This document shows positions 1-6,600 of a DNA stretch of 6,854 bases, piece by piece. The DNA is from DASYHS01 sp035998295 (GTDB lineage: Bacteria; Pseudomonadota; Alphaproteobacteria; Azospirillales; Azospirillaceae). A program made the translations under genes and the position numbers. Positions within the stretch are counted from its first letter, which is position 1; each line of letters begins with the position of its first letter. Where the stretch lies: assembly GCF_035998295.1 (NCBI RefSeq), contig NZ_DASYHS010000210.1, positions 1 through 6,854 of the forward strand. The letters are read 5' to 3'. Under the pieces are notes generated by a model. The model did not search any database, was not told the DNA's origin, and worked only from the letters and a program-made list of their open reading frames with translations.

Positions 1-510
1 GTCGCCGGCGGCGAGCGGCACGGTGCCGTCGCCCCTGCGCAGGCTCACCGCCCCCGGCCCGGCGTCCAGGGTCACGGGCCCGGTGTTGGCGGCCGAGGCC
101 AGGAACCAGAACTCCATGCCGTCGACGTAGCGGGCCACCGAGGGGGCGTGGGCGATCACGATCGCGTCCGCGGTGCCGACTGCGGCGGGCATGCCGCCGC
201 CGAAGCGCGCCCAGTCGGCATCGCCGGCCGGGCAGTAGACCCGCTTGAGGCCGGCGGCGAAGTTGACGAGCGCGTTGGCGTTGGAGGAGCGGATGGGCGA
301 GCGGGCCAGGGTCTGGGGCGGGCCGGCATTGACGGTGCCGTCGCCGATCTCCCAGGCGGAGCCGTCCTCGTTCTCGATCACGTAGCGGGCGGTGGCGCCG
401 GCGCCGAACTCGTCGACGAAGCCGCGCCGCCCGGTGGGCGGGGCCAGCAGCTCGATCGGGCCGGTGCCGGTGGTGGTGGAGGTCTGCTCGACGCGGTTGC
501 CGATGCTCAT
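1..510 (-). CDS. Tail fibre-like protein, N-terminal 170 residues (3' end outside window)
   Basis: The frame starts at the ATG at 510, 7 bases after the preceding TGA, and stays open to the left edge, so the C-terminus is missing. Residues 1-100 run MSIGNRVEQTSTTTGTGPIE, LLAPPTGRRGFVDEFGAG, YVIENEDGSAWEIGDGTV, TLARSPIRSSNANALVNFAA and GLKRVYCPAGDADW. This is a module I recognise from many phage tail proteins (pattern 'R-V-E-T-T-TTGTG', 'W-vG-Gt', 'LaR--v--SsN', 'LvnFs-G-k-V'), probably a beta domain that anchors a fibre. Residues 109-170 start a second module with AVGTADAIVIAHAP, YVDGMEFWFLASAANTGPVT and LRRGDGTVPLAAGD, typical of fibre shafts in which 'aNTG-vTL' and 'dGt-laaGd' recur. The receptor-binding end would lie to the left of the window. 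I see no clear Shine-Dalgarno sequence before this start, so coupling to the upstream gene is likely. Tail fibre and distal tail appendage are equally acceptable names. Confidence 0.75.
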   Translation of the reverse strand, partial: MSIGNRVEQTSTTTGTGPIELLAPPTGRRGFVDEFGAGATARYVIENEDGSAWEIGDGTVNAGPPQTLARSPIRSSNANALVNFAAGLKRVYCPAGDADWARFGGGMPAAVGTADAIVIAHAPSVARYVDGMEFWFLASAANTGPVTLDAGPGAVSLRRGDGTVPLAAGD

Positions 511-517
511 CTCTGTC

Positions 518-1336
518 TCACAATGCCTGGATGATGCTGAAGGACTTCGCGAACAGGGCGGCGTTCGACTGCTCGATCGGGGAGCAGTCCAGCAGCTCGC
601 CGAGGATCGCCTCCGTCGGTTCGTGGCCGCCGCCGGGGTCGGGGGAGAACAGAAGCTGGCCCCGCAGGCCCACGACCCGCGACAGCTCCTCGAACGTCTC
701 CTTCGCCTCGGCGCGGGTCAGGGCCGGGAAGCCGAGATTGACGCGCCGGCGGCGATGCCGCAGGTCCTTCAGCCGGATGCCCGAGCGCGGCGCGGTGGTC
801 ACGATCGTGGCGTCGTCCCACAGGCTGCCCCAGCCATAGGCGAAGCTGTTCTCCGGGCGGACCGCCGGCCCGGCCCAGGCACGGCCGAGATCGACGAAGC
901 CGACGGCGCCCAGCGAGGGCGCATCGAGATCGAACCGCCACCAGCGCGCGACGACCGGCGCATCCAGCCACAGCAGCGTCAGGCCGTAGCCGCGCGCGAC
1001 CCGGCAGGCGAGCGGCCCGGTGTCGAGCAGCGCGCCGGTGCCCGGGGCGTCGAGGTCGAGGCGGTGCCGCACCGTGTCGGCCGGCGCGAGATGCCCGACC
1101 GGCTCCCCGCGGCCGTCGATGCCGCCGGCGTCATGCGGCTGGAGCAGCGCCAGCACGCCGACCTCGCGCGGCTGGCCGAAATCGACGATCCCGTGGACCG
1201 CGGTGCTGGTCGCGCGCCACCGCCGCTGCGCGATCGGCTCGGCCAGGTTGGTCGCGGGCAGCGTCAGCGGACCGGCCGAGCCCGCCATGCGGGTCTCAGG
1301 CTGGTCGACCCAGTTGATGTAGGACAGTCTTGGCAT
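518..1336 (-). CDS. Phage minor tail protein with possible discoidin-like N-terminal half
   Basis: A 272-residue protein that recurs next to hub-like genes in this kind of tail cluster. The N-terminal half has PATNLAEP at about 27-34, then RRWRAT and GIVDFGQPREVGVLALLQPH. This order (NLA-P, WR, a strand, D-G, then an 'alaLl' strand) resembles proteins with a discoidin or carbohydrate-binding-like jelly roll, so surface-sugar contact is possible but unproven. RWWRFDLD at about 131-138 is another such strand. The C-terminal part has an Arg-rich patch (RHRRRR, about 193-198), then LGFPALTRAEAKETFEELSR, GLRGQLLFSPDPGG and an end of SNAALFAKSFSIIQAL, a pattern familiar from phage minor tail proteins. 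The ATG at 1336 is 3 bases after the hub-like stop, in the same frame, with GGGTGA overlapping that stop as a weak ribosome site. It has no membrane or signal segment. The phage tail call is good; the binding role is speculative. Confidence 0.75.
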   Translation of the reverse strand: MPRLSYINWVDQPETRMAGSAGPLTLPATNLAEPIAQRRWRATSTAVHGIVDFGQPREVGVLALLQPHDAGGIDGRGEPVGHLAPADTVRHRLDLDAPGTGALLDTGPLACRVARGYGLTLLWLDAPVVARWWRFDLDAPSLGAVGFVDLGRAWAGPAVRPENSFAYGWGSLWDDATIVTTAPRSGIRLKDLRHRRRRVNLGFPALTRAEAKETFEELSRVVGLRGQLLFSPDPGGGHEPTEAILGELLDCSPIEQSNAALFAKSFSIIQAL

Positions 1337-1339
1337 GGG

Positions 1340-1345
1340 TCACCC
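1340..1345 (-). promoter_or_regulatory. Weak Shine-Dalgarno-like site for the 272-residue minor tail gene
   Basis: GGGTGA on the minus strand, of which TGA is the hub-like gene's stop; the ATG at 1336 follows after CCC. GGTGA matches only the 3' part of the consensus AAGGAGGTGA and sits close to the start, so the start probably relies on coupling to termination of the preceding gene. Confidence 0.35.
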
Positions 1346-3268
1346 GAACACGGTGAGGGAGACGGAGCGCTCGTCGCAGCGCTCGGAGATCGCGACGACC
1401 CGGACCGGCCGGTCCGCGCCGATGCCGTGGCGCGGCCAGGTCAGCGTCACGCAGTCGTCGAGGCCGATCTCGTGGCCGAACGTGCGGACGGGGACGCGGA
1501 ACAGGTTCCGCCCCGGCGGGTAGAGCGCGATCAGGTGGTCGGCCAGCGCCTGGGCATCGGCCGCCTCGTCGAACAGGGACGGCAGCGGTGCCGGTGCGGT
1601 CGACTGCTGGTGCCGGACCGCGGCCGCGTGGTTGTAGGCGGCGACGAACCGGTATTCCTGCTGCAGGAAGGCGACGTCGGCGCCGGCGGCGAAGTCCCGG
1701 TCCTGGACCGTCCAGTTCCGCCGGTACCCGACCACGCGGCGCCGGTTCGGCGGGTCGATGCTGTCCGGCAGGCGCAGCCGCTCGATCTCGCCGGCGACCT
1801 CGGACGGGCCGATGCGGATGTCGGACGGCACCGGCGGCATCAGCCGCCCGACCGCGATCCGGCCGTCGCGGCGCGCGCCCCAGTAGCCGGCGCAATGGGC
1901 CATGACCGCCGTGCAGCCGGCGGCGACCGTCGACGGCTCGGACACGTGCCAGCCGATCGTGCCCGGCAGCGCCGCGGACAGGGCGTCGAAGGCGTCCCCG
2001 TCGATCAGCCCGGCCCCGATGGCGCCGCGGTCGACCAGGATGCGCCGGACGATGCCGGCGGTGTCGGCGAGGTATCCGCCCTCGGCGTCACCCTCGACAT
2101 CCGCCGTGACCAGGCCCTGGCCGCCCAGGAAGGCCACCCTGAACAGGCCGCGGGCGAGGCAGGTGTGGAAGGTTCCGGGCGCGATGCCGGCCGCGACCAG
2201 CGAAGCGAAGTCGGGATGGTCGATGCCGGCGGCGGCGAGCGGCGCGCCGCGGTCGCGGACCGCGAGCACCGCCCGTATCGCCCGGTCGTGGACCTGGAAC
2301 ACCAGGTTGGCCGGATCGATCAGCACCGGTCGGAGATTGCGGCACAGCCCGTAGCTCTGCGGCACCGGCCGGCCCTCGACCTCCGGCGACCCGCCGAGCC
2401 CGCCGCTGCCGTCATAGAGGACCGGCTGGATCGGCACGTCCAGCAGGTAGCCGTTGTCGCGCAGGCCGATGCGCAGGCGCTGCTCGTCCGCCCACCAGCC
2501 GGTGCCGGCACCCCGGAAGACGAGCCGGCGCTCGGACAGCGGCCGGCTCGGCCGCAGCAGGTGGACCTCGATCGGCCGGCCGTCGACCGCCAGCCGGCGC
2601 GGCAGGTCGTCATAGACGCCGTCGCCGTTCTCGATGTCGATCTCGCCCAGGCCGAGCGCGATGCGCCGGTCGTTCTCGGGGGTCAGCGGGATGGCCCTGT
2701 CGATGGTCAGCGGCACCGTCGCCCGGCCTTCGTAATGGGTGTCGGCCGGCTCGTCGGTCGGGCGGCTCGTGAAGCCGGCGTCGGAGAAGTGCAGCGCCGT
2801 CGTGGCGCTGAGCCCGCCGGCCGACGGGCTGGTGCCCGCAGCCAGCGCCGCGGCGACGGGGATGCCGGTGGAGCGCACCGTGCCGTCGCCGGCATAGGCG
2901 GTCAGGGTGACGAGATAGACGAGCCCGTCCGAGGTGCCGGTTCCCGGGGCCGTCGACCAGAAGGCGGCCGGGCTGCCGAGGACGACGCCGGAGGCGGTGC
3001 CGGTCGGAGCCGCGACCAGCGTCGCCGCCGGCACCCCGGATGCCGTCGCCGATCCGGCACCTGCCGGAGCGACGACGAGGTCGACCGCCGGCGCGCCGGC
3101 GGCACCTGGCGGCAGGCCGGGTGCCGAGACGGCCAGGGCGACGGTGCCAGGCGCGCCGAGTGCCGCGAGCGAGGCGATGCCGACAGTCGCGAGCGTGCGG
3201 TTCACCGCCGCCGTGGCCGCGGCCAGCGTCGAGGAGACGGAGGTCGCGGTGGGTCCGACCGAGCGCAT
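1340..3268 (-). CDS. Tail hub-like / baseplate protein
   Basis: A 642-residue protein that I read as the hub-like tail tip protein following the tape measure in many alphaproteobacterial prophages. Residues 1-40 are Ala/Thr-rich. Residues 41-150 are an imperfect repeat of about 20 residues. The conserved part begins near residue 160 with HFSDAGFTSRPTDEPADTHY, then VPLTIDRAIPLTPENDRRIA (about 185-204), GEIDIENGDGVYDDL and AVDGRPIEVHL, the beta-domain pattern seen in these proteins. Residues 430-480 (GTIGWHVSEPSTV, then GYWGARRDGRIAVGRL) and the C-terminal LDDCVTLTWPRHGIG with VRVVAISERCDERSVSLTVFG fit the hub C-terminal domains. Six cysteines occur (309, 370, 452, 459, 606, 631), with no clear metal-binding spacing. 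The ATG at 3268 has AGGA 8 bases upstream and lies 3 bases after the preceding stop, which suggests translational coupling. I see no peptidase or lysozyme motif. The role is inferred from pattern and position; a general minor tail protein is the main alternative. Confidence 0.8.
   Translation of the reverse strand: MRSVGPTATSVSSTLAAATAAVNRTLATVGIASLAALGAPGTVALAVSAPGLPPGAAGAPAVDLVVAPAGAGSATASGVPAATLVAAPTGTASGVVLGSPAAFWSTAPGTGTSDGLVYLVTLTAYAGDGTVRSTGIPVAAALAAGTSPSAGGLSATTALHFSDAGFTSRPTDEPADTHYEGRATVPLTIDRAIPLTPENDRRIALGLGEIDIENGDGVYDDLPRRLAVDGRPIEVHLLRPSRPLSERRLVFRGAGTGWWADEQRLRIGLRDNGYLLDVPIQPVLYDGSGGLGGSPEVEGRPVPQSYGLCRNLRPVLIDPANLVFQVHDRAIRAVLAVRDRGAPLAAAGIDHPDFASLVAAGIAPGTFHTCLARGLFRVAFLGGQGLVTADVEGDAEGGYLADTAGIVRRILVDRGAIGAGLIDGDAFDALSAALPGTIGWHVSEPSTVAAGCTAVMAHCAGYWGARRDGRIAVGRLMPPVPSDIRIGPSEVAGEIERLRLPDSIDPPNRRRVVGYRRNWTVQDRDFAAGADVAFLQQEYRFVAAYNHAAAVRHQQSTAPAPLPSLFDEAADAQALADHLIALYPPGRNLFRVPVRTFGHEIGLDDCVTLTWPRHGIGADRPVRVVAISERCDERSVSLTVFG
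2909..3148 (-). repeat. Degenerate ~20-residue (60-base) tandem repeat in the hub-like protein N-terminus
   Basis: Residues 41-120 of the hub-like protein can be cut into four units of 20. GTVALAVSAPGLPPGAAGAP, AVDLVVAPAGAGSATASGVP and AATLVAAPTGTASGVVLGSP are followed by a weaker fourth unit starting AAFWSTAPGTGTSDG. Proline recurs at residues 40, 60, 80 and 100, 'AP' at 67-68, 87-88 and 107-108, and a hydrophobic strand opens each unit. A fading copy may continue to about residue 150 (position 2819), with TGIPV at 134-138. The pattern is visible in the protein, but the DNA copies have diverged. It resembles the short G-P-rich beta repeats of some phage tail proteins; what it does here is unknown. 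Confidence 0.6.
3053..3126. repeat. Cluster of three short inverted repeats inside the hub-like gene
   Basis: The cluster holds three elements. One has TCCGGCA/TGCCGGA arms at 3053-3059 and 3062-3068. A perfect 18-base palindrome lies at 3085-3102. A third element has CGGCACC/GGTGCCG arms at 3100-3106 and 3120-3126. All fall inside the codons of the degenerate repeat, where Gly, Ala and Pro codons (GGC, GCC, CCG) favour such symmetry, so they may have no role of their own. There is no T-tract, so they do not look like terminators. Confidence 0.35.
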
Positions 3269-3271
3269 GGA

Positions 3272-3670
3272 TCAGATCCTGAAGATCTTGTTGGCGCCGT
3301 CGTCCCACGGCACCAGCACGGTGCCGCCATGGGGCGCGAAGGGCAGGCCGGTCGCCTGGTCGATCCACAGGATCAGCCGGCTGGTCGCCGCGTCCCCGGT
3401 CCACTGGTAGAGGACGATCGCCTCCACGCTCGATCCGGACACGCCGGTGAAGCTGGCATCCGCGGCGTCGAACGCCCCGTCGGCGACGCTCTTGCCCGAC
3501 AGGACGGCCGGCGTGCCGACGACTGCGGCGGAGACGGAAGAGAAGAACTCGTGCGCCGCGTCGAAGCCGGCGACACCCGTGTCGATCAGCGCCACGCGGA
3601 TCTCGTCCGCCAGCAGATCGACCTTCTTCGTCAGGAAGCCTTCCTTGGCTTTCGGGTACATCTGGTTCAT
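3272..3670 (-). CDS. Small phage structural tail protein, 'YPKAKE' family
   Basis: A 132-residue protein of a family often found among phage and prophage tail genes and usually annotated as hypothetical. Recognisable features are the N-terminal MYPKAKEGFL, the early DLLADEIRVALIDT strand, VADGAFDAAD in the middle, and the end with GLPFAPHGG, VPWDDGANKIFRI. It has no signal peptide, no membrane segment and no catalytic motif, and reads as a compact beta-rich domain. A structural tail or decoration role is inferred from gene position. The ATG at 3670 is chosen because family members begin just before YPKAKE and because an AGGA lies 5 bases upstream. A GTG at 3718 in the same frame would add 16 residues and overlap the tape measure gene by 41 bases, so it is less likely. 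The gene starts 7 bases after the tape measure stop and ends 3 bases before the hub-like gene, in the same frame as the latter. The family call is fairly sure; the function is not known. Confidence 0.85.
   Translation of the reverse strand: MNQMYPKAKEGFLTKKVDLLADEIRVALIDTGVAGFDAAHEFFSSVSAAVVGTPAVLSGKSVADGAFDAADASFTGVSGSSVEAIVLYQWTGDAATSRLILWIDQATGLPFAPHGGTVLVPWDDGANKIFRI
3277..3280 (-). promoter_or_regulatory. Shine-Dalgarno site for the hub-like gene
   Basis: AGGA on the minus strand, 8 bases before the ATG at 3268. It sits inside the last codons of the small tail protein gene, so a ribosome finishing that gene passes over it just before the hub-like start. Confidence 0.6.
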
Positions 3671-3675
3671 GGGAT

Positions 3676-3679
3676 TCCT
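3676..3679 (-). promoter_or_regulatory. Shine-Dalgarno site for the small tail protein
   Basis: AGGA on the minus strand, overlapping the tape measure TAG stop (read as TAGGA) and 5 bases before the ATG at 3670. It supports that ATG over the upstream GTG at 3718 and ties initiation to termination of the tape measure gene. Confidence 0.6.
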
Positions 3680-6600
3680 ACGCCACCAGTGAAGCTTGGG
3701 TCTGCCGGTCGATCGCACGCTCGACCTTGCGGGTTTCGGCCGTGTTGTCCTCGACCGCGTTCTCGACCCGGCGTGCGCCTTCGGCCGCGGTCGCGATCTG
3801 TGCGTTCATCAGGCGCTCCTGCTCGCTTCGAAGCGCCTTCAGTTCGGCCGCGATCGCCTCGAGCCTCGTCTCGACGCCGCGGTCGTTGGCTGCCGCCGCC
3901 GCGCGGGGGAGCGGCGGCAGCGGCACCGCCTGCGTCACGCGCATCGAGACGTCGTGCGGCAGGATCTCCTCCCCGCCGCGCAGGCGGATCAGCTCCGGCC
4001 CCTTCTCGCCGACCCAGGCCCAGCCCGGGGAGGCCGAGGACGTGCCGGCGGCGAAGCCGCGGATGTCGAGCACGGCGCGCTGCAGCTGATCGAAGGCGGC
4101 CGGCAGGTTGGTCCAGGAGATCTGCGATATCGCGTCGCGCAGTTCGGGGGTGATCCCCGCGAGCTGCAGGGCGGCGTCGCGCACGAAGCTGGAGACGATC
4201 GAGACGTAGTCGTTGATGCCGAAGGACTGGGCCTTGTTGACCGACCCGATCCGGTAGCCCGATCCGTATTTGGTCGAGGCGAAGACCGCGGCGTCGGTGG
4301 GCAGCGTGCCGCCGGTGATCGCCGTCAGCTGTTGCGCGAAGCCCGACAGGATCACGCGGAGTTGGTCCGCCCGGTCGAACTGGGCGCTGCCGCGGTCCGA
4401 AGCGGTCCCGGTCACGGCCCCGGTCATGGTCTTGAACATCTGGACCGCCAGTTCCTGGTTGCCGGTGGCTCCGGCCGCCCGGACGCCGCCGATCTGGCCG
4501 GCGAGATTGGCCGCCGCCCCGCGGGCCGTCGCCGCCCGGGCGTCGATCTGTGCCTGCCGGGCCTGGCGGGCGGCCTCTTCGGCTTCCTTTCGCTGGCGTT
4601 CCAGGCGCTCCTGCTGCTGGACCTGCAGGAAGTCCTCCAGCAGCGAGGCGATCTTGCTGTTGCCGGCCGCGATCTGCTCGGCGATCGTCCTTTCGCCGGC
4701 CGAAACGCCCGCCAACTGGGAGAGCTGCTCGACCGACACCGTGGACTGCCCCTTGAGCACCCCGTCGATGATACCGAGCGTCTGAAGCTGCCCGCGCAGG
4801 ATCTCGGCGTTCGGTCCCTCGGGGTTGGCCAGTTCGTCGCGGATCTTGCGCAGCAGCTCGGCCTGGATGTGCAGGACGTCGGCCTGGGTCTGCTGCCGGC
4901 CGGCCTCGCCGCCGGCGACGACCCCGGCATCGCGCAGGACCTGCATGACGCGGTCGAAATCGGTCGCGTAGGCCGTGGTCGAGCCGTTGTAAGCCATGCT
5001 CGCTTCCAGCAGCTGCTGGCCGAGCTGCGGCAACCGCTGCATTGCGGCCTGGTCGCCGGCGAGGGCGGCCGACGCGGTCTGGTCGAACTGGCCGCGCTGC
5101 TCGGCCAGCCTGTCGCGGGCGGAGAGCGTCGACAGGTTCCCCGTGCGCAGCTGGTGGACCGCTTCCTGCAGTGTGCGGGCGAGGTTCCGGAACGCTTCCG
5201 CGGCCTGGCGGGCGGTGCTTTCGGCCGAGGCCGAGAGCTGGATCTGGGCGTCGATCTCCTTCGCGGCCGACTGGCCCAGTTCGCGCAGCTTGGCTTCGAG
5301 CAGGTCGGCCAGGTGCACGGCCTGCCCGAGGCCTTCGATCTGCTCGGCCGAAAGCCCTTCGAAGAAGCGCTTCAGCTCCAGGGCGTTCAGGTGGCGCACG
5401 CGGTCGAGATCGGCCTCGGCGTCGATCGCCTCGCGGATGCGCTGCCGGTGCGCCTCCTCCAGGTTCTGGAAGGCGAGTTCGGCATCGTTCTCGAAGGCGA
5501 GGATCGCGTCCTCGATCCCCTTCGCGAAGTCGTCCTTGATCCTCTGCCGGGCCTTGTCGAAGCTGTCGGCCAGCAGGTCGGTGTCGAGCCCGAGTTCCTT
5601 GGCCTGCGAGGAGAGCTGCTGGAACTGCCGCGTCAGGTCGGCCAGCATCTTGCTGACGCCCGTCATCGGCTCGCCGGCCAGGGCGTAGAACTGCTCCATC
5701 GCCGGGACCAGCTGTGCGATCCGCTGCTGGCGCTCGACCTCCTTGCGGTCGCGTTCGGCCCGCCGCTGGGCGGATTTTCCGATCAGCCCGCCTGCGACGC
5801 CTGCGATGGCGGCGATGCCAATTCCGATGGGTCCCGCGCCAAGGGCAGCCGCCGCGATCCCGCCCGACAGCCCACCCATGATCGGTGATCCGGATTGGTA
5901 CCCCACTAGGCCACCGGCCAGAGCACCGCCGGCGCCGGGCAACGCCCCGATGAAGGCGTTGCCGGCACCCGTCAGCATGACGTCACCGGCCACCGCTTCC
6001 GGAATGACCCCGACCGCGGATTTCGACAGGCCGAGCGCCTGCCCAACCGAGCTGGTTGCGAAGGAGCCCCCAAGCTTCGTCAGCCCGGCGCTTCCCAATC
6101 CGCTTGCCCCGAAACCGCCGCCACCTCCGGGCAGTCCCAGCGATGCCAGGGTGCTGCCACCGACCCCGGCGGTCTGCAGGACGGCGCCGACCACCGGCTG
6201 GAACACCAGCATCGTCACCAGCTCTGCGGCGAGCCGGGCGAAGATGCCTTTGATCGTATCGGCGAAATCGGCAAAGCCCTTCCGGTTGCCCGAGAAGATG
6301 TTCTCGAAGGCCGTGGTGAAGGCGCCCTCGATGCCGCGGAGCGCGTCCTTGAACGGCTGCATCAGCTGGTCTCGACGGGCCTGAGCCTGCTGGTACTGCT
6401 GCTCCGCCTGATCCGCGTCTCTGAGCAGGTCGATGTAGTGGGCGTAGGCCGCCTTGAACTCGTCGGTGCCCTCCGTCGCCTCGCGCAGGGCCAGGGCATG
6501 CGCCCGGATCGCCAGCTCCGCCTCGCGGACGGCTTCCGGCCCCTCGGCGACCGCGCGGGTGAGCGCCTTGTTGGCCTCGATCGCCTGCCGGATATCGGAC

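Noticed and set aside
507..971. A 154-codon minus-strand frame overlapping the 272-residue minor tail gene
   Set aside because: It is an Arg/Gly/Pro-rich shadow in a shifted frame without any recognisable pattern.
1296..1895. A 199-codon minus-strand frame overlapping the hub-like gene
   Set aside because: It is a shifted-frame shadow with Arg/Pro/Ala-rich composition. The overlapping 642-residue protein shows family motifs along this stretch.
2610..3404. A 264-codon minus-strand frame overlapping the hub-like and small tail genes
   Set aside because: It is an Arg/Gly-rich shifted-frame translation typical of GC-rich shadows, and it crosses a gene junction that both neighbouring families support.
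3671..3718. Alternative GTG start for the small tail protein at 3718
   Set aside because: An AAGG lies a few bases upstream, but this start would overlap the tape measure gene by 41 bases and add 16 residues not typical of the family. The ATG at 3670 has its own AGGA at good spacing.
392..4153. A 1253-codon open frame on the plus strand
   Set aside because: It is the in-register antisense of three minus-strand genes that share one frame. Their sense strand lacks TTA, CTA and TCA codons because of the GC-rich codon bias, and their TGA stops read as TCA on the other strand. Its translation is low-complexity Arg/Gly/Ala/Asp with no recognisable family.
3696..5888. A 730-codon open frame on the plus strand
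   Set aside because: It is exactly in register with the tape measure gene and ends where that gene first uses TCA. The tape measure translation has clear family motifs; the plus-strand translation does not.
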